Positions 43,422 through 55,086 of a stretch of 64,000 nt of DNA are shown piece by piece. Within the stretch, counting starts at the first letter, position 1, and each line of letters starts with the position of its first letter. Under the pieces are notes generated by a model, which was not told the origin of the DNA, made no database searches, and saw only the letters and a list, made by a program, of their open reading frames with translations. This DNA is from Buxus sempervirens. Taxonomy: Eukaryota > Streptophyta > Magnoliopsida > Buxales > Buxaceae. Made by a program: the position numbers and the translations under genes. The DNA is taken from the NCBI GenBank assembly GCA_947561395.2, contig OX387182.1, forward strand, positions 56,195,283 to 56,259,282, in the 5' to 3' direction.

Positions 43422-45159
43422 CGGTAAATGGTTACCTAACCTATCTCATTATACCAGAAGACATTAACCAAGTCAATTCACATTTATTTATTACAGGATG
43501 CAGTAAACTAAAGCAAAGTTTTGGAGGTGACAAAATCAATATACTGTCAAATATTAGTTCCAAAGATGTATCCCTAGAGATTGGAATAACATCTTCAGAT
43601 CTTCTTTGATGACAAGTTCAGCCACCTCTACCAAGTAACTGATCATGTGGAAAAATATTTATTTTGTATGAAAGATCAAAGTTTTTTGAGTAATGTGCAC
43701 TTGCATTTTATCATTGTACTTTGTTCTTGTTTTGCTTTTGTGGGAGTGCTCATTCCCTGTTAAGCAGCCTCCACCATCCAATGTACATTCCTCTGTCTCT
43801 ATTTTACTAATAAATTCTTAGTTATTCATCAAAAAATATAATCAAAATCATTCCACAACAAAAGAAAAGAGAAGGCAGAAGTTCCTAATTTGAAATTTCA
43901 AGTCCAGATAGCGCATAACTACCTCAGACCAAAATGAAAAAGCCATTTTGAAACATCTCTTAACTAATCATTACCTTAACTACATCATGTTGCAAGAGTC
44001 AAATATAATAACTCATATTATTGTGTATTGAGTTATTGACATTACTCATTTGATGAGTCATTCAAAGTCCAAACACTAAAAGAGTTTATCGCATTTCAGA
44101 TATTGGAATTTCCTCCATTAATATAGTTCTTTAAAGTTTTCTTCATTCTTCTAATCTCAATAGTATCAGGTATTTCACTTGTAAAAAAATAACAATTTCA
44201 AGTACAGTAGCTACTGATTTTCCTGGTAAAAATAACCACAATTGGCAAGATTTTGTGAATATGAACAAGCGAGAATTACAATTTTAGGGATATAAAACTG
44301 AAGATATGCAAAATCAAGGGGGAAAACGAGATGAATTTGAAAATCAAATTCAGCAAAGTAGAACATCAGAGAATCAAAGAATCTCATATCAATTTTAGAT
44401 ATTATAATAGAAAATTCGGGAAAATTCAAAATCTGAATAATGAATTATTAGAATAGATATGAATGCCATGCAATACAACCTCATGTCATTAGCAAAATTT
44501 GAAAGGCTTATTAATGAAACCCATATTAGAACCTCATGAAACACATATTAGTGATAGAACTTGAAAATGATAGTATTGCAGAACTTTAAAGCCATTTTGA
44601 TTCAAAAATCAAAATTAATTTATAACCACATGAAATTACTTATGTTAATTTCTCCATCTACTCCTCTTTCTCTAGCCCAGAAATCTCTCTCTCTCTCCCC
44701 TTTTCTTTTCTTCAAATCTCATAAATATGAAAATTTGACAAATTAAGTGCCTTCGTATAGATTCTATAATTAGCTTAATTAATCCACATTAAGTTAAACT
44801 AACTATAGTTCACTAGCTTGATTGTGTGCCATGTGACAACTAATAGAACACATGGCAGTTGATTTACAAGGTAAGTACTGGTTTGGCTTGCAAGACAAGC
44901 TATATGGTCTCTTGGCCCAACAAGGCACTTATAATCAAATAATTCCAGCATGCTCGCCAAAGAATAACAAGCATAATATCCAATCATATGCTTGACTAAT
45001 CCCACAGCTGCACTTCTATAGTTTTTATGCATAACAACCAATCAAATATCAAATAGTAGATTGTGCTAATACACCATCACCTTGTAATAAAAACTTTCAT
45101 CCTCAGAATTTAATAATACCTTAAGCTTCAACAAAAAGAGTTCCTCACATTTTTGCTTC

Positions 45160-45440
45160 TCTATCCTAAGTGGCCTTCTTGACTTGCAACTGCTCATGCT
45201 CAAATATGTGTAGATGATCTAGTCCATACTTGCTCAACATCAAGATATGGAAGACATCTTGAATATCATATGGTTAAGGGTAGGGTAATTCTATTGTAGC
45301 CGACCCAAATTCTCTCTAACATAACTCAAATGGGCCAACAAAACTCAAACTCAACTTACCTTTCCTTCTAAATTGCATGATGCCAACTTATCCTTCCTCC
45401 CAAATTGCATGATGCCCTTAGAGGGAAAAAACTTCAAAAT
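45160..45440 (-). mobile_element. Ty3/Gypsy retrotransposon remnant (integrase C-terminal part)
   Basis: Read on the minus strand, this short block resembles the end of a plant Ty3/Gypsy pol gene, the region after the integrase core with the words KGIMQFG and IQDVFHILMLSKYG. It contains a small local duplication. Only a fragment remains, with no LTRs seen. It is old and clearly inactive. Confidence 0.55.
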
Positions 45441-46842
45441 AGATGAATGAGTTTATTAAGGAGCCTGTATAAAGACACTTGAGTTGTAAAAAACTTTCAG
45501 ATTTATAAGATTTAAAGGAGATAAGGAGCAAGATCCATGGTATAGAGGAAGATGAACAGATAAAAGATCTATTATTTGTTTATCTATCACGCACATAACA
45601 ATCAAGCTCGAAAGCAACCCTTGGTACCAAGCATTTTCTGTGTCAATTATATAAGCCCTTTATGATAAAATGTCTTTATTGTTAGCCTTTAAAGCAATAA
45701 GCCAAGCATGTTAACTGGCTATTGAGAAAGTTGGGTATCATTATATCTATAAAATTAGATCTAGATTGGCGAGCTGATCTACACCCTTTTTAAGGGATGT
45801 TAACAGAGAATCTGTGCCAATTTCAATTATATTACTTTAGTGATTAATTTATGCAATTTCATTTTTTTATTAAATATGAATTTCGCATCATCATATTTCA
45901 TTTACATACTATATATTTGAGTTGATTTCTTCTTTTTCCACAAATTCAAATTTCCATCCATATTGATTTATTTCTTTCATACTTATATGTTTCTCATTTC
46001 ATTATGTATCTTACATCTGTCTCAATACTTCTTCAATTTCACGCCTAAGATATTCTACCATCTATAACCATACCAAGTTATGTTGTGCCAATTTCAGTGT
46101 CATTTCATCCAAGAAGCCAATGTGGCTTTTCCTTGGAATTCGAATGACATGCTGCCCGTGCCGTCGTATGAAATAATTCTAAAATTTAAAAATTAAAGGT
46201 CTAACGAAAGGTTTAAAAAATCATTTTTTTAGGTTCTCTCCAAAATCGAAAAAATTGTTATTTTTATATTTTTAGAAGATAGTGAGGTTAGATAAAATAA
46301 AGTTATTTTTGAAAAATTGGTAATATTTGTCTGAAAGAGATAAAAATATATATATTATTTTCTATCTTATTTCCTCTTTATTTTGTTCCTTTTCTTCTAT
46401 GTAATGCAAAGAGGACCTAAATGTTCCCGCCACATGTGCCCTTGGCCCCTCTCCCCCAAACCTATGCAAATGAGGAGGGCTAAACATGGCCCCTCCTTCC
46501 TCTATTATTTTTCCTTGCAGTAAGTGAGCCGAGAGCCCCATCTCTATGTTCTTTTATTACAGTTATTTGCATAGGAAGCCTCCTCGCCTCACTTATCACA
46601 AATCCATGGCTGCTAACAAAGAAAGGACCAGAAGAGGAGGGGACGAGAATTGCCCCCTCCCCGCGGCTCTCTTCCCTTATTTCATCTCTCTCACTCAATT
46701 GTTTTTCATTTTTTTAAGTGATTTCGACAGCATAGTTTCAAACGACACCTTTTGTGTACCGTTGAAATCACTGATACTTCGATCGCCAAAAGAGGAAAAA
46801 TTGCTTGTGCCGGTCAAAATAAGGGGTTTTTTTTTAAACACA

Positions 46843-46867
46843 CCCCCCCCCCCCCCCCCCCCCCCCC
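46843..46867. repeat. Poly-C run of 25 bases
   Basis: An uninterrupted C run is followed by an ACC/CA/CAA repeat. A shorter C run (17 bases) lies at 51291-51307 inside the second hAT copy. Such runs are often mis-sized in sequencing. Confidence 0.9.
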
Positions 46868-47274
46868 ACCCACACACAACAACAACAAAAAAGAGAATCC
46901 ACTGATACCCTAACACATTGAACCATACGATTATTACTAAGTTAAGGCTCATAAAATCTCTTTATCTTTCAAAAAACAATAGTAACAATTAAGTTTTGAA
47001 TGAGGAATGTCAAGAAGGAGATGAAACTTGGCCCAGGTAACAATTTTTTGTTTAATTATTATGAATGATATATTTGTTGTGTACAAATGTAATGTTATCC
47101 GAAACTTTCATTGGTACAATTTTTTTTTTAACTACAAATGCCCTATTGCGAGTGCTTCCTTAGTAAAGCCATTTATACTCAACTGTATCTTACTTACTCT
47201 AATCCTATTCCTATGATGACATAAACATTTTGTCAGTGGTAAATGTAGTATGAATGTCCCAATCTATTAATGTT

Positions 47275-47482
47275 CAAGGTTCGAATATTGTTCTAAGGGG
47301 CACGCCTGCATTGAGGGATATATCGTTAACCCCTCTATGCCACGATTCATTGCACTATGCAACGATATATCGCTCCACGGAGCTGATATCATAGAATGAA
47401 GGGGTAAAGGGGTAAATATTCATTTCCTCCTTTTTACCGCCTCGCCAGAGGCTTTGGTGGGGATATATCATTGTAAACCATG
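47275..47482. mobile_element. Short hAT element (CAAGGTTT family)
   Basis: The ends CAAGGTTCGAATATTG and CATTGTAAACCATG form imperfect inverted repeats of the same type as the element at 24409-24763. The flanks TTAATGTT (47267-47274) and TTTATGTT (47483-47490) are an 8-bp duplication with one mismatch. The 208-bp body contains repeated GATATATCG words and does not code. Confidence 0.7.
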
Positions 47483-47989
47483 TTTATGTTTAAAACAAAT
47501 TTTTTCTTCCCATCTGAACCATGTTGTGCAACATACACTACATGAATACAATATTTTAAACCACGTTTGGAGAACAAAGCATATCCGTTGATATCATTAA
47601 GGACAAGCATAAGGAATCACTAAATAGTAAGCAAATAATCATCTAGGAGACAAATCATTTTCAGATAACAAATGGGTATGTATCAAGAGTTAAGCATTTT
47701 GTGTCCTTATTTTTTCACATCAAGAGGAAGTATCATGTTATATGTTATTTACAAATGACATGGTCATGGTAAACAAATCAAAAACTAGAATTATTGAGGG
47801 ATACCTTCAAATCAAGGTGTTTCAAAATAAATTGAGTTAAGATCGATCATATAAAATGTAAATTCAGCAAAAATGATAACAGGGGAAAGTAATGATTAGA
47901 ATCGGGAACTTGATAAAAAAATCATTAGGATTGGAAAAGAAGAGATTCATAAAAGTACCCACTTCAAGAATGTTAAATCAAATATCCAA

Positions 47990-48330
47990 AAAGGGAGAAA
48001 CTAAGATGCTGCACATAGGCTTAATACTATATGGATTAAGATCATAGGTACTGGAGCTAAAAGATAAATTTTATATGACAACTATAAGATTTGCAATGCT
48101 GTATGGAGCAAAAGATCAGGTGAAAATATATTCACATGATAGTATTGTTGTGATGAACATATGGAAAGAATAAGAAAGCTAAGGTAACAAAGAAATAAAT
48201 CTGATAGGATCTATGAGTAGCTTTATAAATAATTTGATGAAATACACTAAAATGGCTTGAGTTCAAGGAGATGAATGCTGGAGGATCAAAATATGGTAGA
48301 AGAAATTTCCCAAAGGGCCTAAATTAAGCT
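47990..48330 (+). mobile_element. LINE (L1-type) reverse-transcriptase remnant
   Basis: From 48048 a frame reads VLELKDKFYMTTIRFAML and then YGAKDQVK up to a stop at 48172, matching the end of plant LINE reverse transcriptases (usual form LKGKFYRTxIRPAMLYGxECW). The flanking sequence has lost the frame. No poly-A tail or target duplication is evident, so only a dead 3' fragment of the ORF is supported. Confidence 0.65.
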
Positions 48331-49099
48331 GTCAAAAATGGTTTATGTACACAAAATCTGACTAAAAATATGGCTCTTGACATATAGGATGGAAAAATAG
48401 CAAACTCCGTTACTTTTGTTGCCAACATTGTTGAATGTACTTCCTTTTTCCATCTTTAATAAGTAATGATAAACTTCATACATTCTAGCCAAATGAAAAA
48501 ATAATGAAGTAAATGGTGCATGATGCTGGAATGCATGATACTAGATTTACATCTATAATATTGCAAACAACATATATACAACTTTATTTATCCTAATACA
48601 GTATTTGTTAAAAAGATATTACACATAATTGTATTGCAAAGTTGAGGAGTGTTAGGGAAAAGAAAAATATCCTAGAAACCATTTTTCATTAGAGAGAAAT
48701 TTTACAGTTTCCTCTTGGAGGAGCTAAAACTATCCAACAAATAGAGTGGCACTAAGTATCCCCTACTTTTTAGATCTAAAGTGCATATGGTATTCATCTT
48801 ATAGCTCTATCTGGCAATGAAAATTCCATGATTGGAAGAAGAGAGAAAGAGAGAAAAAAGGAAAACAGCAGTTTCATTCAAAAAAAAAAAACAACTAAAA
48901 ATAAACATAATGCTTATGTTGAGCTCTATTTTCTATCATGGCCTTTAGCTTGGTTTGCTTCAGTGGAAGATATTTTCCCAATGGAAAAAAATTCTTCCTT
49001 CTCCTTTTTTTCAGGATATTTTTTTCCTTTCTTTTCTTTTCAGCCTAGATAGAACATGTTGTAGTGGTGGTCACGTGGTGGTAATTTTCCTATTTTTCC

Positions 49100-49140
49100 G
49101 GAAAATAACTTCCATCAAATTATAGTGGAAGTTATTTTCC
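49100..49140. repeat. Perfect 15-bp hairpin
   Basis: GGAAAATAACTTCCA (49100-49114) and its exact reverse complement (49126-49140) are separated by 11 bases. Similar TTTTCC words continue on either side. It could be a worn MITE core; no duplication was identified. Confidence 0.7.
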
Positions 49141-49724
49141 TCCATTTTTTAAGCAATTAGAAAAATATTTCCACCATTTTAAGTTTTCTTCCCCTCTGTT
49201 TACGGATGAAACAAGAGGAGCCTTTAAGAAAAAAGAACATTTCTTTCACAAAAAGGCTGCTGTTCTTAACCACTTATTCTACAGTATAGCACAAGAATCT
49301 GACATCTCAAGAACAATTTCGGACCAAACACCATGACATGAAGCGTTCTATACAATAAATCCCAACATCCACATTTACAAGACCTTGTCCACGTCGTTTT
49401 TTTAACGAATACAAGAAAAATAGCAAAAATCAAACAACATCAAACCTTGAATAGCAGAAGGGGGTAATTCGAATTTAAATTTAAAGCATCCCTCCCCGAG
49501 AAAAACTAACACTGCCATCATGGGAAAATTCAAAACGAACCCATGACAGATCCAAAATATCCAAGAACAGTAAAAAAAGATTTCTTGCTTTCCCCAACGA
49601 ACAACAGGGAACGGATACATCACAAATAACAAATGAATCAAAATTTATAACCTAAGCAAAAGCATGAGATGAACAAGTACATAAAACGGAAACTCCAATG
49701 AGAAACATTTCTTTCAGCAATACC

Positions 49725-49960
49725 TTGTTGTATTGCCGCTTGAATTCAAAAACCCATGGAAAAACCCTAACTCAGGGAAGCAGTTTCCAACCGTCTCTTC
49801 TTAAATAGCAACGGACGAAGTGGGTTCTGATCAAAACAAATTCGAATTAAAGCCGTTATCAGAGGAGAGAGAGAATAGAAGAGAGAGAAAGTAAGAGACA
49901 ACTATGTTGGGAGAATACAAGAAACGAAACGAAGGGAAAAAGGTAAGGGCCAACAAGAGA
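49725..49960 (-). promoter_or_regulatory. Probable 5' leader exon and promoter of SINAT
   Basis: On the minus strand, CT-rich leader-like sequence (CTCTCTTCTATTCTC) is followed by a donor ACAAG|GTATTG at about 49724. A plausible acceptor lies just upstream of the SINAT ATG (GATAGGTTAG ending near 43438). If they are joined, the leader intron is about 6.3 kb. This rests on base composition and splice motifs only. Confidence 0.35.
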
Positions 49961-51024
49961 CATGGAGTGGGGTCAGATCTCGCTCTTGTGGGAATCTTCA
50001 AAATCTAATAATAATAAAATAATCAACAACAAAAAAAAATGACAGACACTGACAACGTACGTTGATGGGTTCTTTCGTTTGAATTCACAAGAAGAACTCA
50101 AACCGCGAGGCGCCAAATGTGTTCAGACTTCAGAGGAGAGCGGAGAGAGAGTAGATCCGGAGACACTGTCGACGCCATTTGTGACTCTACCGTCGAGGTT
50201 TCAGGGTCCTTTTCGTCATTTCGTGTTACGGAGTTCGGACACTCTCAGCTCCAATTCCGCACGCGTGTTCATGGCCGGGCCGGGATGACCGGTTTGTTCT
50301 TGGACGTGGCCCGATGGAGATGGGCAAGTTTTTCAAAAGCTCGATACATTTTTTGTGGGGCATAGTCCTGGAAAAGGTCCGGCCCGTCCTGGTCCGACTT
50401 TCGTGTAATATATTGTAAATTAATTTTTTTATTTATGATTATGATATACACATATAATGTGATTGAACTGGGATTTTGAACCCTAATAAGCTTGTGTTTT
50501 AGAATTCTTGTATATTTAATCTTCTTTGTATGTTTGATCTCTTTTATTTATATATTTTTTCCCTATTTTATAATACTACATTTCATTATTTGCAACAACA
50601 AAAAAAAGGTATTAACTTTTCTTTCAATGGGTACGCTTGGGCTTAATATTTATCTATTATATATATAAAGTGAATTGTGGGTTTTTTGCCAGACATTTTG
50701 TACCCAAAATGTCCTCAAAATTTTAATGATTTTACAAGTTTGTTATCACCGTGATAGCATCATAACTAATTGAACGAAATTGTCTGCAATTTGGGCATAA
50801 ATTGGCTCTTGCTTTTAAAGTAGAATGTTTCCATTTTGAGCATCCCATGGTTAGTGGTTTTTCAAAAGAGGCCCCCCATAAAACATTTATAAATAAGTGA
50901 AAAACATTGACTATGGGATGCCCCACGCGGAAGCATCTCACTTTAAAAGTAGCATTCCCTTAGGTTGTGTTTGGAACTTTGGATTTGGGGAGAAAATAAA
51001 ATAAAATGCTTCATCATTATTCAC
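49961..51024. other. Intergenic region with a small MITE
   Basis: No gene is supported. 50079-50370 is GC-richer, but its three overlapping short frames have no recognisable domain. A MITE lies at 50808-50952. At about 50651 a TCTATTATATATATAAAG start resembles Helitron 5' ends, without a matching 3' end. Confidence 0.45.
50808..50952. mobile_element. Small palindromic MITE (GCATCC family), second copy
   Basis: Arms with CTTTTAAAGTAGAATG, GCATCCCATGGTTAGTGG and, inverted, CATTGACTATGGGATGC and CTCACTTTAAAAG pair around a core ACATTTATAAATAAGTG. The same arm words occur in the element at 7951-8062. No coding capacity. Confidence 0.6.
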
Positions 51025-51434
51025 TAGGGATTCTTATCGGGCCATGCCGGCTCGGGCAAGCCAGTGGGCCGTGCCGCCGGGCCCACCGCTGTAGCCATGC
51101 CATGCCGTGCCCATATATCCGGGCATGCGGGCAGCACGGCCCGCACTTGGTGCGAGCCGATGGGCCGCATGGCATGCCCGTTGGGCCCATGGGCGTGCCG
51201 GCCTCGTGTGGCCCGCCAAGGGGCTAGCAGTTTCACTAGCCCCAAATGACCCTCCAAAAGTGTTTTTTTCCCCCTTCTTTGACTGTTTTACCCCCCCCCC
51301 CCCCCCCACCCCCAACAGCTATATAATAACCATATTAAGGGGGTATGCTTGTAATTGACTGTAAATGACAATTTCCACCCTTCTAACTGCCAAATAACAG
51401 TCATATTAGTGGTAAATAGCCACTTTTGGCTTTC

Positions 51435-51442
51435 TATAAATA
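51435..51442 (+). promoter_or_regulatory. TATA box of the hAT transposase (copy 2)
   Basis: TATAAATA is conserved at the same place in copy 1 (4709-4716, inverted) and in the partial copy (48-55). The leader that follows (CCACACCTCTTCTACAAT) is likewise shared. Confidence 0.6.
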
Positions 51443-51662
51443 GCCTAACCCTTCACACTCCAAACCACACCTCTTCTACAATATTTTACTCTCTTCTACA
51501 ATCTCCCTTATAGCTATTGAGAAATAGTTATGTTCTTTAAATTGTTCAAGCATCAAAAGTGGGAAGTTGGACTCTGGAAATTGAAGGCTTCAACTGCAAA
51601 GTTCAAGCTTCCTTCTAAAGAGATATTCTTCTATTTAATTTTCTAATTTTAAAATTAGTATA

Positions 51663-51669
<7 letters not shown>

Positions 51670-51707
<38 letters not shown>
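51670..51707. repeat. (AT)n microsatellite
   Basis: About 19 AT units lie in the untranslated leader or intron of hAT copy 2. Copy 1 has a much shorter TATATATA at the equivalent place (near 4475), so the tract has expanded here. Confidence 0.9.
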
Positions 51708-51709
<2 letters not shown>

Positions 51710-52165
51710 TAAGTCTCTCCTTAAACCTTTCTTATTATTTTAAAACCTAGTATAGTGGGTGACTATTGTGCAACTAAGTGCAAGTCTAGGAAAGTTTTGT
51801 CACAAAGGACGAGATAATTGCCTAAGGAAATTGGGTTTTAAGCGGGACCGTTTATCACCCCTCCAGTTACCTAGGAATTTTCCTGCTGAATTTTTACGTA
51901 CATTATTCCTCACTCTACTATAGGTAGTGTATCACCAATTATTTATTATTATATTATTTATTTACAAATTTTTTTTTGAAATTTGATAATGGACCCCAGG
52001 TAGTCTATGTTATTTAACATTGAGGAAAGGGAATTTCTTAGACCCAATTTTGACCCAAATTTTTTCTGATGATGTGACCCAATCCCCATATTGTGACCCT
52101 CCCATCCAAGATCATGATTCTGAGTTTACTTCCCAAGAGATAGGATCATCTTCCCTACCACCTAG

Positions 52166-52807
52166 TAGGGATGAGCTCGGGCGGGCTGCGGCACACCAGG
52201 CCCGTTTTGCCGAGACCCCCGGCCCAGCATGGCACGCCCCAGCAGGCGTGCTGTGCCTAGCCGAGCCTGGCGGGGCAGGGGTATTAAACCCCCTTTTTTT
52301 TTTTAAAAACCCAAAAAATTCTAAAAAATATTTTTATTATTCACAAAATTGTTTTACACTTATTGAGATAGATTTTGCTCAAAAAAATAAATAAATTACA
52401 CCCATTAGAGACTTAAAGTAGTCTAATTAAAAACCATAGACTTAACAAATATATTTAATTGGAGATTTTATAACAGCTTTTTGGGCTTATTTATACCTAA
52501 TTATTTTCTTAGTTTTGATTGATTATATAAGAGCTTTTATAATTATATTTTCCAAATCCTTAATTTTTAGCTAAAATAATTTAATTATGATATTATTGAT
52601 GCAAGAAGGTGCTATGTCCTAGTGGTTAAAGAGACAGGTTTTCAGTCTGTTGGGCAAGGTTCGAACTTTGCTATCAACAATTTTTGGGCAAGGTTCGAAC
52701 CTTGCTATTGGGCTTGCCCCATAGCAAGCTGGCACGTGAGCCTGCTTGCCGCGTGCCCTGGCGGGCCGTGCCGTGCTCGGGCCGGCACGGCCCAGTACTC
52801 ATCCCTA
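52166..52807. mobile_element. Nested short hAT element of the same family
   Basis: The ends TAGGGATGAGCTCGGGCGGG and GGCCCAGTACTCATCCCTA are flanked by a perfect 8-bp duplication CCACCTAG (52158-52165 and 52808-52815). Its left interior (about 52280-52400) repeats the AT-rich subterminal block of the full copies (TTTATTATTCACAAAATTG, GATAGATTTTGCTCAAAA). It has no transposase. It is therefore a 642-bp deletion relative that jumped into the transposase gene of a full-length member of its own family. Confidence 0.93.
52605..52715 (+). repeat. tRNA-like segment with a duplicated box B
   Basis: Within the nested hAT element, GTCCTAGTGGTTAAAGAG followed by GGTTCGAAC about 35 bases later resembles the internal A and B boxes of tRNA-derived sequences. 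The block GGGCAAGGTTCGAACNTTGC occurs twice (about 52651-52672 and 52685-52706). It could be a SINE head or an old tRNA piece. It does not fold as a complete tRNA by eye. Confidence 0.4.
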
Positions 52808-55086
52808 CCACCTAGGAGCACCAAGAGGAGTAGAACCTTCGCTGTTTTGATAAATTTTACAATTGAAACTATAGGGAGTGAAAAGAGGGCAGTTTGTAAC
52901 CACTACAAAAAAAAGTTTAGTTGCAAAGGAAAAAATGGTACAGGTCACTTGCAACGGCATTTGCAAAAATTCCTTCCAAAACATGGCCAAGTAGACTTTA
53001 GGCAAGCCCAAATTTCCAACAGTAGTGTTAATTATAGCAATTTTCTTTTTAATTAAGAAGAAACTAGGCTTGAAATTGTAAAATGGGTAATACAAGAAGA
53101 ATTACCCTTTAGATTAATAGAATTTAAAAGATTTAAGTGTCCAATAACTAAATATCTAGCACCAGCATATAGACCCTTCTCACGCCACACTTTAAGAAAG
53201 ACTGCTATAGCATTATATGAAAAAATAAAAACCAGATTAATAGAAACTTTTTCAAACAATAACTTTAAGGTAGCTTTAACCTCAGATCTCTGGACAAGTA
53301 TATAACAAATAAGTTATTTAGCTATAACTGCACATTATATAGATGAGAATTGGAGTATGGAAAAAAGAATACTAACTTTTTAAGCACTAGATTCTAGACA
53401 TTTTGGACCAGCTATAGCACATAATATAAGAAAAAATAAAATACAAAATAAAGTAATGGCTTTAGCACTTGATAATGCAAGCAACACTTAAACTTAAATA
53501 TAGAGGGATGTTTATTTCATGTTAGATATGCTTGTCACATCCTAAATTTCGTTGTGCAAGATGGCTTAAAAATTGTCCATTTTCATTTAACGAATATTAG
53601 AGATGCAGTAAGATATTTAAAACGATCTAGCACAACTGCTAGAGAATTTAAAAATTATTGTGCAAATTTGGGAAGGCAACTTAAAAAAATTGCTCTAGAT
53701 GTTGAACATAGGTGGAATTCAACATATTTAATGATAGAAGCTGCACTAGAATTAAAACAAGAACTTATACTATTTTATAAAACAAAAGTGCCTCAAAGTG
53801 AACTAATAGAACTTGGCTGGCAAATAGCAGAAATTTTAAGAGATTTTTTAAAAGTTTCTTATGATGCAACAAGATTCTTATCAGGGGTTTATTACCCAAC
53901 ATCCCCAAATATTTTAAATATACTATACCAAATAAGTATTTGCTTTAAACAATATAGAGACACGCCCATTTCTAAGCATATTTTCTCTGCAATGGAAGCT
54001 AAAATTTTAAAATATTGGCAAGATTTGCCTAATTTATATTGTTTAGCTAGTACAATGGACTAAATGATAATATGAGATCTTCTTTTAAAATATATATACA
54101 TAAAATAAAAGACCTATTAGAAAGGCTTTTTTCTGAATATGATACTAGCAATAGCAGCAGACATGGTCTGACTCAGACCCAAGAAACACTACCAGATAAT
54201 CCCCCCTGGAATTTTTTAAGTGGGAAAATAAGGGGAAACAACTAGCATCTAGTAGTGGGGGATCATCTCAGTTAAGGATTTATTTAGAAAGCCCCCACTA
54301 CTTTTACATACTATGAATGAGCATAGTTCTTTTGATATTTTGACATGGTGGAAGCAAAATCAAATTAGTTATCATGTGCTTTCCACCATGGCACGTGATC
54401 TACTAACAGTTTCGGTGTCCACAACTGCATCGGAATCAGCTTTTAGTGCAGGTGGACGAACGATAGACGACTATAGGAGCAGATTAATACCGGAGATGGT
54501 GCAAGTATGTGTCTGTCTGACAGATTGACTAAGGGCAGAACTAAGAGATAAGGAATATGAGGATGATCAACTTGCTGGAGACTTCGATGATTTGAATCTT
54601 GATGAATTTAGTCTTCCAGATTAATCTAAGTTTTATTATATTTTTTGTAATCAAAGTTCAAGAACTTTACTATCCTTTTTTTTTTAAACTGCAAATGAAA
54701 GATGGATGAGTGGGTGCCAACCTAGTTGGGATGTGCTCATACTATAGTGATGCAGTATTATTTGTGCAAGTGTATTATGTATTATTTGCAAAGTTGTACT
54801 TGTATTTGCAATAATTAATTTATTTACATTTTTTGAGCAAAATCTATCCCATTATGTGTAAGACAATTTTGTGAATAATAAACATTTTTTTTAGAAATTT
54901 TTACCATTTTTTTTCATATTTTTCTTGAATTTTTTTTAAAAATTAGGTCTGGTCCATTTGGCCCGCCTACCCCGACCCAGCCCCAAGCTAGGTCGTGCTA
55001 CAGTATATGGCCGATGGGCCAAGCGTGCCGCGTGCCCGACGTGCCTGGGCCGTGCCGGGCTGACCCGTTAAGCGAGCCTACTATTC

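Larger units (their letters stand above)
43422..49724 (-). other. Probable SINAT 5' leader intron and upstream DNA
   Basis: No host coding exon is recognised. It holds a Ty3/Gypsy integrase remnant (about 45160-45440), a small hAT element (47275-47482), a LINE reverse-transcriptase remnant (about 47990-48330), a 25-base poly-C run (46843-46867) and a perfect 15-bp hairpin (49100-49140). Leader-intron status depends on the predicted donor near 49724. Confidence 0.4.
52030..54623 (+). pseudogene. hAT transposase of copy 2, broken and interrupted
   Basis: The N-terminal part (DDVTQSPYCDPPIQDH) is cut at 52165 by a nested element and resumes after 52815 (STKRSRTFAVLINFTIETIG). The BED finger reads CNHYKKKFSCKGKNGTGHL, so its second cysteine is a tyrosine. 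Next come an LTSDLWTS block (about 53275-53300), MALALDNAS, a core segment at 53554-54063 (DVEHRWNSTYLMIEAALELK, AMEAKILKYWQDLPNLYCL), and the dimerisation domain at about 54313-54620 (MARDLLTVSVS, ASESAFSAGGRTIDDYRSRL, EMVQVCVCLTD). Stops and frameshifts separate these parts. It is Ac/RICESLEEPER-like and closely related to copy 1. Confidence 0.88.
51025..55080 (+). mobile_element. Full-length hAT transposon, copy 2 (inactive, with nested insert)
   Basis: The left end TAGGGATTCTTATCGGGCC and right end ending GGTTAAGCGAGCCTA-like (ACCCGTTAAGCGAGCCTA) match the ends of copy 1 at 1529-4997, in opposite orientation. The flanks TTATTCAC (51017-51024) and CTATTCAC (55081-55088) are an 8-bp duplication with one mismatch. 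Length is 4056 bp; removing the nested 642-bp element plus its 8-bp duplication gives 3406 bp, close to copy 1. It carries a TATA box at 51435-51442, an AT microsatellite at 51670-51707 and the broken transposase at about 52030-54620. Confidence 0.9.

Noticed and set aside
46546-46952. Open frames ending in long proline or glycine runs
   Set aside because: The runs are translations of the poly-C tract and ACA repeat; there is no domain or conserved neighbour.
50079-50451. Overlapping short frames in a GC-richer patch
   Set aside because: No recognisable domain, no splice context and no start context that stands out.
51006-51358. Five overlapping open frames on both strands with Gly/Ala/Pro-rich products
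   Set aside because: They are the GC-rich subterminal arm of hAT copy 2, full of GGGCC/GGCAC words, not protein-coding sequence.
52605-52680. Functional tRNA gene
   Set aside because: Box A- and box B-like words are present, but acceptor and anticodon stems do not pair by eye, and the segment lies in a mobile element.
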